The notes under the pieces: model-generated
Database searches by the model: none
Told to the model about the DNA's origin: nothing
Seen by the model: the letters and a program-made list of their open reading frames with translations, nothing else
Translations under genes and position numbers: made by a program
NCBI GenBank assembly: GCA_021801795.1
Contig: JAJYXR010000025.1
Location: 1 to 64,000, forward strand
Length of the DNA: 64,000 nucleotides
From: Actinomycetes bacterium
Lineage (GTDB): Bacteria; Actinomycetota; Acidimicrobiia; Acidimicrobiales; JAJYXR01
Reading direction: 5' to 3'
In this document: positions 56,252 to 64,000 of the stretch, in pieces
Numbering within the stretch: the stretch's first letter is position 1
How the letters are laid out: every line of letters starts with the position of its first letter

Positions 56252-56938
56252 ATGCCCAGAACGCCCCCCCGCCTAGCGGTCCTCGTCTCGGGGAGCGGGA
56301 CCATACTCGAGGCGATCCTCCGTTCGGGGATAGCGGTCGAGGTGGTGGCAGCGGACAGGGACTGCCGGGGTCTGGAGGTGGCGCGGTCGGCGTCGGTAGC
56401 GGCCGAGCTGGTGGACAGGCGCGACTTCGGGGGCTTCGGACCCCTCTTCGAGCGGGACCGCTACAGCGCGGTCCTGGCGGAGGCCCTGCGCGCACACGAG
56501 GTCCGGTTAGTGGCCATGGCAGGGTTCGGCACCGTGCTAGGCGAGCCGTTCCACCGGGCCTTTCCCGGGCGGGTGCTGAACACCCATCCCGCGCTGCTCC
56601 CGGCCTTCCCGGGCTGGCACGCAGTGGACGATGCACTCGCTGCCGGGGCCTCCGAGACAGGCTGTACGGTGCATGTGGCGACACTGGAGATGGATGCCGG
56701 TCCGGTGCTGGCCCAGGAGAAGGTGCCGGTGTTGCCAGGAGACGACGCAGGGTCGCTCCACGAGCGCATAAAGGAGGTCGAGCGGGTGCTCTTCCCGGAG
56801 ACCATCAGGAGGGTGATGGCAGGCGACATAAGGCTCCCGGCCAGCGGCGGAGCGGCCAGCGGCGGAGCGGCCAGCGGCGGAGCGGCCAGCGGCGGAGCGG
56901 CCGGACCGGTGGCCATGAGCGACAGCGGGCGCCGATGA
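56252..56938 (+). CDS. purN: Phosphoribosylglycinamide formyltransferase
   Basis: PurN adds the first formyl group in purine synthesis, using 10-formyl-THF. The start RLAVLVSGSGTILEAIL, the catalytic NTHPALLPAFPG with its Asn-His pair, and the aspartate in MDAGPVLAQEKVPV are present. Residues after about 195 are a low-complexity tail containing four ASGGA pentapeptides from a 15-bp repeat. The 228-residue product is longer than the usual 190-210. It overlaps purH by 4 bp. Confidence 0.94.
   Translation: MPRTPPRLAVLVSGSGTILEAILRSGIAVEVVAADRDCRGLEVARSASVAAELVDRRDFGGFGPLFERDRYSAVLAEALRAHEVRLVAMAGFGTVLGEPFHRAFPGRVLNTHPALLPAFPGWHAVDDALAAGASETGCTVHVATLEMDAGPVLAQEKVPVLPGDDAGSLHERIKEVERVLFPETIRRVMAGDIRLPASGGAASGGAASGGAASGGAAGPVAMSDSGRR
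56841..56900 (+). repeat. 15-bp tandem repeat at the end of purN, four copies
   Basis: Four identical ccagcggcggagcgg units encode ASGGA pentapeptides in the C-terminal tail of PurN. Perfect identity suggests recent expansion. Confidence 0.95.
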
Positions 56939-58464
56939 GGGCGCTCATCTCTGTCTATGACAAGACGGGCCTGGAGTACCTGGCGCGTGGTCTCGCGGAC
57001 CTCGGATTCGAGCTGGTCTCCTCCGGAGGCACCTCGAAGGCCCTCGAGGCAGCGGGGATAGCTCACATGGAGGTATCCGAGGTGACCGGAGCAGCCGAGA
57101 TGCTGGGCGGGCGGGTGAAGACCCTGCATCCGGCTATCCACGGGGGGATACTGGCCGACCGCTCGAAGCCCGAGCACATAGTGGACCTGGAGGCCCGTGG
57201 CATCGAGCTGATCGACCTGGTCATCTGTAACCTCTACCCCTTCCGCTCGGACCCTTCCATAGAGCTCATAGACGTCGGTGGTCCGACCATGGTGCGCGCT
57301 GCGGCGAAGAACCACGCGCATGTCGGGGTGGTGGTGGATCCCGCCGACTACGCTGAGGTGCTCGATGAGCTGCGTGCCTCGGGGCACCTCTCGGACGAAA
57401 CCCGCCTGCGTCTCGCCCGTAGAGCCTTCGCTCACACGGCCGCCTACGACGCGGCGATAGTCGCATGGTTCGATGCCGGTGGACCCGGAGGAGCCGCCGA
57501 GGCGCTCCCAGCCACCCTGCATGTCACCCTGGAGCGCGCAGGCAGCCTCCGTTACGGCGAGAACCCGCACCAGCACGGGGCGCGCTACCGCGCTGATGGA
57601 GTGGCCACCTGGTGGGACACCGTGAACCAGGTAGCTGGCAGCGCGCTGTCGTACCTGAACATCTTCGACGCCGAGGCAGCCTGGAGCCTTGCCCACGAGC
57701 TACGTGACTCTCGGCAGGCAGCTACTGCTAGCTGCGTGATCGTGAAGCACGCGAACCCCTGCGGGGTGGCCCTGAGTGCAGACCTCTCCGACGCCTACCG
57801 GCTGGCTCTGGCCTGTGACCCGGTGTCTGCCTTCGGGGGTGTGGTGGCTCTGGCCGGCCGTTGCACCGGCGAGGTGGCGAGGGCGGTGGCCGAGGGGCCA
57901 CAGGCTGACGTGATCTTGGCAGAGTCATTCGATCCCGAGGCCGTCGAGGTGCTGGTGGCGAGACGGAAGGCCACCAGGCTGGTGGAGGGCAGGCCGCCTG
58001 GCCTGCCTGGCCTGCAGCTCCGCTCGGTGGGCAGGAGCGTCCTGGTCCAGGAGCCCGATCTCGTCTCTTCGGGGCGCTCCTCGTGGGAGGTGGCGACGAA
58101 GGCCGTCCCCACCGAGTCCCAGTGGTCGGATCTCGAGCTGGCCTGGCTGGTCTGCGCGAGGACGTCGTCGAACGCGATAGTGGTGGCTCGTGACGGCCAG
58201 GTGCCCGGTGTGGGGGCCGGCCAGCAGAGCCGGGTGGAGGCGGCGGAGATCGCGGTCAGGAAGGCCGGCGAGAGGGCGAAGGGAGCTGCCGGAGCATCTG
58301 ACGCATTCTTCCCGTTCCGGGACGGCCTCGACGTACTGGCCCGGGCCGGCGTCGCAGCAGTCATCCAGCCCGGTGGCTCGGTGCGTGATGCGGAGGTGGT
58401 GGCTGCCGCAGACGAGCAGGGCATAGCCATGGTGCTCACCCACGAGCGCCACTTCAGGCACTGA
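56935..58464 (+). CDS. purH: Bifunctional AICAR transformylase / IMP cyclohydrolase
   Basis: PurH carries out the last two steps to IMP. The N-terminal cyclohydrolase domain has RALISVYDKTGLEYLARGL and GRVKTLHPAIHGGILADR. The transformylase domain has the KHANPCGVA motif with its catalytic Lys-His, and the end has the conserved GGSVRDAEVVAAADEQGIAM and THERHFRH. It has 509 residues, as expected. The ATG overlaps the purN stop. Confidence 0.97.
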   Translation: MRALISVYDKTGLEYLARGLADLGFELVSSGGTSKALEAAGIAHMEVSEVTGAAEMLGGRVKTLHPAIHGGILADRSKPEHIVDLEARGIELIDLVICNLYPFRSDPSIELIDVGGPTMVRAAAKNHAHVGVVVDPADYAEVLDELRASGHLSDETRLRLARRAFAHTAAYDAAIVAWFDAGGPGGAAEALPATLHVTLERAGSLRYGENPHQHGARYRADGVATWWDTVNQVAGSALSYLNIFDAEAAWSLAHELRDSRQAATASCVIVKHANPCGVALSADLSDAYRLALACDPVSAFGGVVALAGRCTGEVARAVAEGPQADVILAESFDPEAVEVLVARRKATRLVEGRPPGLPGLQLRSVGRSVLVQEPDLVSSGRSSWEVATKAVPTESQWSDLELAWLVCARTSSNAIVVARDGQVPGVGAGQQSRVEAAEIAVRKAGERAKGAAGASDAFFPFRDGLDVLARAGVAAVIQPGGSVRDAEVVAAADEQGIAMVLTHERHFRH

Positions 58465-58470
58465 TCGGCC

Positions 58471-59337
58471 GTGACCGCTCTCGTTCTCGACGGTGAGCTG
58501 CTGGCCGCGAAGGTAAGGGCAGAGGTATCCGAGGCCGTGGGTCGCCTCGCCAGCGACGGGGTTGTCCCGGGACTCGGCACCATCCTGGTGGGCGACGACC
58601 CGGCGAGCGCACGCTACGTCGCCATGAAGCACGCGGACTGTGCCGAGGTGGGCATCGCCTCGATCCACGAGCACCTGCCAGCGTCCGCGTCCGAGGCCGA
58701 CCTGCTCGAGGTGGTCCGCCGCTTCAACGCGGACCCTGCCGTGCATGCATACCTGGTCCAGCTCCCCCTCCCACCGGGAATCGACGAGGAGCGGGTGCTG
58801 TTCGCGGTGGATCCTGCCAAGGACGTCGACGGCCTGCACCCCGTGAACCTGGGTCGGCTGGTGATGGGTTCGCCAGGAGCACTGCCATGCACACCGGCAG
58901 GCATAGTGGAGCTGCTCGCGGCCAACTCGGTTCCCGTGGAAGGGAGCCACGTGGTCGTCATCGGGCGCGGGCTGACCATCGGTCGCCCGCTGGCACTGCT
59001 GATGGCCCTGAAGCGCCCCGGCTGTAATGCCGCCGTTACCGTCGTCCACACCGGTGTGGCAGACCTGGCCGACCATGTGAGGAGAGCCGATGTGGTAGTG
59101 GCTGCGGCAGGCAGGGCTGGGCTGGTCACCGCGGATATGGTGAAGCCCGGTGCGGCCGTCGTAGGTGCGGGCACATCCTGGGAGGGAAGGAAGCTCCTGT
59201 CCGACGTCGAGGAGTCGGTAGCCGAGGTGGCGGGGTGGATCACGCCGCGTATAGGTGGGGTGGGACCCATGACCCGGGCGATGCTGCTGAAGAACGCGCT
59301 CCAGGCAGCTCAGGCCAGCCTCGGCAGCACACCGTAG
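58471..59337 (+). CDS. folD: Methylenetetrahydrofolate dehydrogenase / cyclohydrolase
   Basis: FolD interconverts methylene-, methenyl- and formyl-THF and so supplies the formyl donor for PurN and PurH. The active-site pair is in [11 protein letters not shown] (Tyr and Lys four residues apart). [19 protein letters not shown] and [14 protein letters not shown] are conserved, and the NADP loop reads [16 protein letters not shown]. The usual GRSxIVGxP is slightly altered to GRGLTIGRP. It has 288 residues with a GTG start 6 bp after purH. Confidence 0.94.
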   Translation: MTALVLDGELLAAKVRAEVSEAVGRLASDGVVPGLGTILVGDDPASARYVAMKHADCAEVGIASIHEHLPASASEADLLEVVRRFNADPAVHAYLVQLPLPPGIDEERVLFAVDPAKDVDGLHPVNLGRLVMGSPGALPCTPAGIVELLAANSVPVEGSHVVVIGRGLTIGRPLALLMALKRPGCNAAVTVVHTGVADLADHVRRADVVVAAAGRAGLVTADMVKPGAAVVGAGTSWEGRKLLSDVEESVAEVAGWITPRIGGVGPMTRAMLLKNALQAAQASLGSTP

Positions 59338-59349
59338 GCTCTCAGGGCT

Positions 59350-60213
59350 GTGGGCTGGATCTCCGAGGCGCTCGCACGAGGACGGTGCTTCTCCATCGAG
59401 CTGTGGCCGCCGCGGACCCCCGCGAGCGAGCAGAGGCTCGAGGAGGTCCTGGCCGACCTGGCACCCCTACATCCGACCTTCGCCTCCATCACCTACGGCG
59501 CGGGCGGCTCCACGCGTGAGCGGACCCACGACCTGGTGGTCAGGCTCCAGCGCGAGGGGGCCATCACGCCGATGGCCCACCTGGTCTGCGCAGCGCACAG
59601 CAGGTCAGAGCTGACCGACATACTTACCCGTTACCGTGAGGAGGGCGTCGATAACGTGCTGGCACTGCGGGGCGACCCGCCGCTCGATTCGGATCAGGAC
59701 CTAGCTGCAGGTGAGCTGGCCCATGCGATCGAGCTGGCGGAGCTCGCCAAGCAGGTAGGTCCCTTCTGCGTCGCGGTGGCGGCACATCCAGAAGGGCACC
59801 CCGAGGCGCCGGACATCGCCTCAGACCGCCGCCGTCTCGCCCAGAAGATGGAGGTGGCAGATTTCGCGATAACCCAATTCTTCTTCTCCAAGGACGACTA
59901 CTGGCGTCTCGTGGACGACCTGGCCGCACTCGGTGTGGACAAGCCTGTCATACCAGGCATCATGCCCATCACGAACGTGCGGACCCTCACGCGCATGGCG
60001 GAGCTGTCGGGAGCGAAGGTCCCCGAGAGCATCGCCGAGCGGGTCGAGGCAGTCGCGGATCGTCCCGACGAGGTGAGGCGCATCGGAGTGGAGGTAGCCC
60101 TGGAGCTGGCCTCGGAGCTGCTCGCCGACCAGGTGCCGGGTCTGCACCTCTACACCATGAACCAGTCCGCAGCGACCCTGGAGATCGCCAGGGAGCTGGG
60201 GCTCGCACGCTGA
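59350..60213 (+). CDS. metF: Methylenetetrahydrofolate reductase
   Basis: MetF reduces methylene-THF to methyl-THF for methionine synthesis. The barrel starts with FSIELWPPRTPASE, and TYGAGGSTRERTHDLV, NVLALRGDPP and ITQFFFSKDDYW follow with FAD and folate-binding residues. PGIMPITNVRTL is conserved. The 287-residue GTG-start product has normal size. A TAGGCT element overlaps the folD stop 9 bp before the start. Confidence 0.95.
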   Translation: MGWISEALARGRCFSIELWPPRTPASEQRLEEVLADLAPLHPTFASITYGAGGSTRERTHDLVVRLQREGAITPMAHLVCAAHSRSELTDILTRYREEGVDNVLALRGDPPLDSDQDLAAGELAHAIELAELAKQVGPFCVAVAAHPEGHPEAPDIASDRRRLAQKMEVADFAITQFFFSKDDYWRLVDDLAALGVDKPVIPGIMPITNVRTLTRMAELSGAKVPESIAERVEAVADRPDEVRRIGVEVALELASELLADQVPGLHLYTMNQSAATLEIARELGLAR

Positions 60214-60233
60214 GGGCGTCCTACTCTCCACAG

Positions 60234-60330
60234 GCCCGGAGGCTGGGGCGCGGGCCCGGAGGCTGGGGCGCGGGGCCCGGAGGCTGGGGCGCGGGCCCGG
60301 AGGCTGGGGCGCGGGCCCGGAGGCTCACCA
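60234..60330. repeat. 20-21 bp GC-rich tandem repeat between convergent genes
   Basis: Four complete copies of gcccggaggctggggcgcgg start at 60234, 60254, 60275 and 60295, and a partial fifth starts at 60315. The spacing is 20 or 21 bp because one copy has an extra G. The array fills most of the gap between metF and the minus-strand enoyl-CoA hydratase gene. Confidence 0.95.
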
Positions 60331-60337
60331 GGCCCGG

Positions 60338-61108
60338 CTACTCGCCCTTCCAGTTCGGCTTCCTCTTCTCGGCGAATGCGACGGGGCCTTCCATGGCGTC
60401 CTTGGAGGAGAAGACTATCCGCACCGCCTCGGCGTTCAGCTTCCATCCTTCCTCCTCGGGCAGGTCGGCTGCCTGGCGCATCACCTGCTTCGTCCAGCGG
60501 ACCGCCAGAGGGGCGTTGTCGGCGATGAGGGTGGCCAGCGCCATGGTCTCGTCCATCAGCTTCTCGGCGGGCACCACGCGGTTCACCAGACCGAGCTCGA
60601 GCGCGCGCTTAGCGTCTATGGGATCACCGGTCAGTCCGAGCTCCAGAGCGACGGCCATCGGCAGGCGCTTGGGGAGGCGGATGAGGCCGCCGGCGCCTGC
60701 GATTAGGCCTCGCTTGGCTTCGGGGATGCCGAAGGTGGCGTGCTCCACCGCGACCACTAGGTCGCAGGAGAGCATGATCTCGCAGCCGCCTGCCAGGCAG
60801 GATCCGTTCACGGCAGCGATGATCGGCTTCGGGAAGTCACGCTGGGTGATGCCCGCGAAACCACCGCTGGCACCGATGATCGAACCTCCCTCGCCCGAGG
60901 CGAACGCCTTCAGGTCCATGCCGGCGGAGAATGCCTTGTCGCCGGCACCGGTCAGCACCACCACCCAAGCATCAGGGTCGCCGGCCAGCTCGTCGAACGC
61001 CTTCGACATGGCCTGGCTCACCTCGCCGTTGATGGCATTTCGGGCTTCGGGGCGGTTGATGGTGAGTATCTCTACGTGTCCTCGGCGCTCACGCTCGACG
61101 GCTGCCAT
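60338..61108 (-). CDS. Enoyl-CoA hydratase/isomerase family protein
   Basis: This crotonase-fold protein of 256 residues has ILTINRPEARNAIN at the start. The oxyanion-hole segments are FSAGMDLKAFASG near residue 62 and GSCLAGGCEIMLSCD near 102. The catalytic-type Glu is in FGIPEAKRGLIAGAGGLIRLP. It probably hydrates or isomerises an enoyl-CoA, but the chain length is unknown. A ggaga ribosome site precedes the ATG. It lies downstream of a thiolase-like gene and a TetR regulator on the same strand. Confidence 0.9.
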   Translation of the reverse strand: MAAVERERRGHVEILTINRPEARNAINGEVSQAMSKAFDELAGDPDAWVVVLTGAGDKAFSAGMDLKAFASGEGGSIIGASGGFAGITQRDFPKPIIAAVNGSCLAGGCEIMLSCDLVVAVEHATFGIPEAKRGLIAGAGGLIRLPKRLPMAVALELGLTGDPIDAKRALELGLVNRVVPAEKLMDETMALATLIADNAPLAVRWTKQVMRQAADLPEEEGWKLNAEAVRIVFSSKDAMEGPVAFAEKRKPNWKGE

Positions 61109-61195
61109 GGTGTCTCCTTTGGCTCGTTGGTTACTGGTATGAGTGGCCTCGCTCGGTGGAGAGCTCAGGCGGTCAGTGGACGGCTCAGGCGGTGG

Positions 61196-62725
61196 TCATG
61201 CCAACCGGTACTTAGGCGGGGTCCCCGATACCCTAACGCTCTCGCCGACCAGGTTCCGTCCCGCGAGCTGAGCGGCCTCCTCGCCAGGGGCAAGCGCCGC
61301 CGCCACGTGCCGGCCGTCTCGGAGCCTGGCTACGAGGGGGGCGCCCGTAGCGGTGCCGTCAGGACCGTAGATGACGGTCGAGGCGACCACGAGAGCATCC
61401 TGCTCGGCGTCGAGGCCTTCTGCCAGCTCGACTTCGCTGGCGTCGATCTCGGCCTGGGCCTGGTCAGTGTCTGCCTGGCGCCAGCCTGAATCCGGTGCCG
61501 AGGGACCGTAGATGCCCACCGAGTGCTTTGTGGCGTACCAGCCGAGGCCGGTGACCAGACCGAGCTGGCCGGAGTCCCTGATCTGGTCGACCATGGTGGC
61601 GATGGCATGGAGCGTGTAGTTATTGCCCGGTCCCCCGAAGTAGGGGAGTCCACCAGTGACCGTGAGGCCCCGCGGGTCGTCCAGGGCTATGCCCAGGGCG
61701 TTCGCACCCAGCTCCACCGCGCAGGGGAAGCAGGAGTAGAGGTCGAAGGCGGCTATATCGTCGATGTCGATACCTGCAGCCCCGAGCGCCCCGGCACCGG
61801 CTGCTGCGATGGCCGGGGAGGTTCCCGGGTCTGGTCTCTGGGCGGGGAACCATACGTCGGTGGTGTCGGCACCCGACAGGCAGAAGACCGCCTGGTCCTC
61901 CACCCCGGCATCACGAGCTGCAGCCAGCGAGCACACGATCACCGCGGCGCCCTGGTCCACGTTCAGGAAGGCGCACATCCGCTTCGGGTAGGGCTCAGCT
62001 ACGAGCCTGTTGTCCGGCCCGGTGTCCGACAGCTCGGCAGGCGTCGCGGATTCGGGGAACCATGCGAAGGGGTGCTTAGCGGCGACCTCGGTGAACCGGG
62101 CCATCAGCTCCCCGAGGAAGCGGCGTTGCTCGGCGAAGGTCCTACCGGCTCTGGCAGCCAGCACGCTCTCGAAGAGTGGGTAGATGTGGACGGGGGCGAT
62201 GAGCCCCGCGTTCATCTCCGCGGTGCTCATGCCGGGCCGGTCGTCTCCGGTGATCGGGTCCGGTGGTAGCTCCGGGGAGTCTCCGAGGGATCCACCGTCG
62301 GAGCTGCCGGGTGATGCAGAGGCATCCTGGGTGGAAGGATCGTGCTTCTGAGATCGTCGCAGCTTCGAGGAGCGCTGCGCCTCGCCACCTACGATGAGGG
62401 TTGCCTGGAGCTTTCCTGCTGCTATGGCCGAGGCAGCCTTGTTCACCAGGGTCTGGGGTGAGTTCCCGCCGATGGTGGTCACCTCGGCGCGCTCGGGTGC
62501 CAGGCCCAGGCGTCGCCTGAGCAGGCTGGCCGGAGCCGGGCCGACCCTGGAGAGTATGTTCACCAGCGACAGACGCTGGATCCGGTCACGGAGCGCGGGC
62601 ACCTGGCTGAGGGCACTCTCGGCCGCCCGCTCGGCCAGGTCGAGCGCGCGGAGCATCTCGTCACGCTCGATCGACTGCCCGGTGGCTAGGACTACCGGTG
62701 TTCGCTCTGGGTCGATGCTTCCCAT
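61196..62725 (-). CDS. Thiolase-like protein (SCP-x type), catalytic cysteines absent
   Basis: The 509-residue protein resembles acetyl-CoA acetyltransferases of the SCP-x/thiolase-like group. VTTIGGNSPQTLVNKAASAI occupies the nucleophile region, but where thiolases have Cys this has Gly-Asn-Ser. The late region GGPGNNYTLHAIATMV keeps a His, and the second Cys position, in GLVTGLGWYATKHSVGIYG, is also not Cys. An acidic, Ser-rich insert lies near residues 127-160, and the last 80 residues look like an added beta domain. A strong aggaggt ribosome site precedes the ATG. Activity may differ from thiolysis. Confidence 0.82.
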   Translation of the reverse strand: MGSIDPERTPVVLATGQSIERDEMLRALDLAERAAESALSQVPALRDRIQRLSLVNILSRVGPAPASLLRRRLGLAPERAEVTTIGGNSPQTLVNKAASAIAAGKLQATLIVGGEAQRSSKLRRSQKHDPSTQDASASPGSSDGGSLGDSPELPPDPITGDDRPGMSTAEMNAGLIAPVHIYPLFESVLAARAGRTFAEQRRFLGELMARFTEVAAKHPFAWFPESATPAELSDTGPDNRLVAEPYPKRMCAFLNVDQGAAVIVCSLAAARDAGVEDQAVFCLSGADTTDVWFPAQRPDPGTSPAIAAAGAGALGAAGIDIDDIAAFDLYSCFPCAVELGANALGIALDDPRGLTVTGGLPYFGGPGNNYTLHAIATMVDQIRDSGQLGLVTGLGWYATKHSVGIYGPSAPDSGWRQADTDQAQAEIDASEVELAEGLDAEQDALVVASTVIYGPDGTATGAPLVARLRDGRHVAAALAPGEEAAQLAGRNLVGESVRVSGTPPKYRLA

Positions 62726-62750
62726 CGGGTTACCTCCTCTAGGGGTGTGG

Positions 62751-63410
62751 TTACGAGCGGGGCAACAGGCCGTTCAGCAGCAGCGAGACGACGAAGTCGG
62801 CCACCACCTCGGCACTGAGCCCGTCGTCTGTCACCAGCCGCCGGTGGGCAATCTGGCCGATAAGTGCCGCCACCGAGAAGGCCACCATCCGAGGTGGAAC
62901 GTCCACCACCAGGCCGTGTCGCTGGGCCCCCACGACCATCTCCTCGATGTCCTCTATGAAGCCCTCGTAGATGCCGAAGAGATGCTTCTCGAACCTGTCG
63001 CCGAGCGCATAGGAGTCGCGGAAGAGCAGCTTCACCAGTGCCCTGTCGGCCTCGAAGAACTCGAAGGTCGCCTGGACTGCAGCCCGGAAGGGAGCGTAGG
63101 GGGAGTCCGTGGTGGGAGTGGTGGTGAGCGCCTCGTTCACGTGCACCCGCAGCAGGCTCTCCTCGCTTGCCATGAGCGCATGGAAGAGGGCGTCCTTCGA
63201 GTCGAAGTACCAGTATATGGATCCGTAGGAGAGCTTCGCTGCTTTAGCGATGTCGGCGATGGTGGTCGCGTGGTAGCCCTTCTTCGCGAAGACCCGCTTG
63301 GCGGCGGCCAGTATGTCGTTACGCCGCTCGCCCTTCTCCTCCTCGCTCATGGCGCGCCGGATCGTGCGTGCTGGCTTGGGGGTCTTCGATGCAGGCGCGG
63401 CCGTGGGCAT
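62751..63410 (-). CDS. TetR-family transcriptional regulator
   Basis: The N-terminal helix-turn-helix reads RRNDILAAAKRVFAKKGYHA, then TTIADIAKAAKLSYGSIYWYF. The helical C-terminal ligand domain has no recognisable substrate motif. The ATG at 63410 follows ggtggag and gives 219 residues. An earlier ATG at 63446 lies inside a palindrome and is unlikely to be the start. The downstream thiolase-like and hydratase genes suggest control by a fatty acyl-CoA or similar ligand. Confidence 0.9.
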   Translation of the reverse strand: MPTAAPASKTPKPARTIRRAMSEEEKGERRNDILAAAKRVFAKKGYHATTIADIAKAAKLSYGSIYWYFDSKDALFHALMASEESLLRVHVNEALTTTPTTDSPYAPFRAAVQATFEFFEADRALVKLLFRDSYALGDRFEKHLFGIYEGFIEDIEEMVVGAQRHGLVVDVPPRMVAFSVAALIGQIAHRRLVTDDGLSAEVVADFVVSLLLNGLLPRS

Positions 63411-63427
63411 CGTCTCCACCCTAACAG

Positions 63428-63456
63428 ATCGTACAGACTGATGCATCAGTCAGTAC
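63428..63456 (-). promoter_or_regulatory. Operator palindrome and -10 element of tetR
   Basis: GACTGATG-CATCAGTC at 63436-63451 is a perfect 16-bp palindrome. With the flanking GTAC pairs it extends to 26 bp (63431-63456) with one mismatched pair. On the minus strand a TACGAT -10 element (63428-63433) touches its edge. A repressor bound here would block transcription of tetR and the genes after it, so autoregulation is likely. Confidence 0.65.
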
Positions 63457-63460
63457 CTGG

Positions 63461-63524
63461 CGGCCCCGGACTCAGGCGGCCCCGGACTCAGGCGGCCCCG
63501 GACTCAGGCGGCCCCGGACTCAGG
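63461..63524. repeat. 16-bp tandem repeat, four copies
   Basis: Four identical cggccccggactcagg units run from 63461 to 63524, between the tetR operator and the end of the small membrane-protein gene. The last copy provides the stop codon of that gene on the minus strand. Confidence 0.95.
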
Positions 63525-63864
63525 CGGCGTCGAGCATCTCGGCGCCAATGCGGCGCCCGAGACGTATCCACAGCGGGTAGAGGGCGAATAGCCCTGCCGA
63601 TAGAGCATGGGTACGCGCCCCCACATGCTCGTAGTCCATTCTGAGGAGGCCGGAGTTAAGCATCCAGTCCCTGCCCGACTTCGCCCTGCAGAGCTTCCAC
63701 AGCCACTTCGTCCAGGGGAGATCGAAGTAGAGGGAGATGGAGGTGACCAGGAAGATGACCACGACGGCCATCTCCACACGTCTGCGGGTGTCCTCGTCGG
63801 GTATCACGGTCTCGATCACTGCCCCCGAGCCTACGAGAAGAGGTGGGTCGGCTAGAAAGCTCAT
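63520..63864 (-). CDS. Small membrane protein of unknown function
   Basis: The 114-residue product has two likely membrane segments, VEMAVVVIFLVTSISLYFDL near residues 30-49 and ALSAGLFALYPLWIRLG near 87-103. The loop between them is basic with aromatic residues (WTKWLWKLCRAKSGRDW). I do not recognise the family. The ATG overlaps the stop of the upstream partial gene by 4 bp, which supports it as real and co-transcribed. Confidence 0.6.
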   Translation of the reverse strand: MSFLADPPLLVGSGAVIETVIPDEDTRRRVEMAVVVIFLVTSISLYFDLPWTKWLWKLCRAKSGRDWMLNSGLLRMDYEHVGARTHALSAGLFALYPLWIRLGRRIGAEMLDAA

Positions 63865-64000
63865 GGTTCGGTCCCTCCGTTCGTGTCATAGCTCGGGTGA
63901 GAGCTCCTGTTAGGGCGGCTCCGGTAGCGGAGCCTCATGGCTGTGCGGACCAGCCTGGCCAGGTTGCGGGGAAGCGGCAGCCACTGCGGCTCGCGCCTCA
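63861..64000 (-). CDS. C-terminal part of an unidentified protein (partial)
   Basis: The frame running in from the right edge ends with 45 residues, including REPQWLPLPRNLARLVR and MRLRYRSRPNRSSH, and then TGA. The stop overlaps the next start codon (ATGA). The sequence is basic, Arg/Pro rich and not recognisable on its own. It continues beyond the window. Confidence 0.45.
   Translation of the reverse strand, partial: RREPQWLPLPRNLARLVRTAMRLRYRSRPNRSSHPSYDTNGGTEP

Noticed and set aside
60234..60330. Possible CRISPR array
   Set aside because: The copies are contiguous with no spacers and no cas genes nearby, so it is a plain tandem repeat. The same holds for the arrays at 46, 41851 and 63461.

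Overview
The window is 64 kb of GC-rich bacterial chromosome. Gene order and protein types point to Actinomycetota: the str, S10, spc and alpha ribosomal operons run into truA, rplM-rpsI, glmM, glmS, acpS, nnr, alr, tsaE-tsaB-rimI-tsaD and groES-groEL, and guaB3-guaA, sucCD and purN-purH-folD follow. Frequent GTG/TTG starts, GuaB3, zinc-type S14 and S4, and a four-cysteine adenylate kinase lid fit this. Two remnants of surface proteins ending in VDVxGW suggest class Acidimicrobiia, but that is inference. No rRNA, tRNA, insertion sequence, prophage or CRISPR array was seen.

Layout. 1-23,060: tail of a surface-protein gene, then the translation/transcription block rpsL-rpsG-fusA-tuf-rpsJ ... 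rplO-secY-adk-map-infA-rpmJ-rpsM-rpsK-rpsD-rpoA-rplQ-truA, with a strong promoter before rpsL. 23,060-23,468: a surface-protein remnant. 23,469-36,020: rplM-rpsI, cell-wall precursor genes (glmM, glmS, alr), acpS, a metabolite-repair enzyme, an alpha/beta hydrolase, a family 4 uracil-DNA glycosylase, and the t6A tRNA-modification genes with rimI. 36,100-38,200: groES-groEL with a CIRCE operator and a clear terminator. 38,300-38,900: a MazEF-type toxin-antitoxin pair on the minus strand. 39,200-47,417: the most unusual part. It holds a CoA-type Nudix hydrolase, a NahK-like sugar kinase, a Crp/Fnr regulator, a cytochrome P450 fused to a cyclic-nucleotide-binding domain, and a class III cyclase-ATPase-TPR protein. 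47,500-60,213: a tandem GNAT protein, guaB3, guaA, pcrA, a stand-alone B12-binding protein, sucC-sucD, purN-purH, folD and metF. 60,338-64,000, minus strand: a small membrane protein and the end of an upstream gene, then tetR, a thiolase-like protein and an enoyl-CoA hydratase.

How it fits together. Most of the window is core translation, purine, folate, peptidoglycan and TCA metabolism in tightly coupled genes, many overlapping by ATGA or GTGA. Two features stand out. One is a possible cyclic-nucleotide circuit (41,153-47,417) in which a cyclase-like protein, a Crp-type regulator and a P450 with its own nucleotide-binding domain sit together. The other is a recurring pattern of short tandem repeats: inside essential genes (rplV, glmS, tsaB, tsaD, purN) the units are 6, 12, 15 or 18 bp and keep frame, whereas between genes they are often 8, 16, 20 or 25 bp. 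Several ribosomal proteins (L4, L22, S3, L29) also carry long acidic low-complexity tails.
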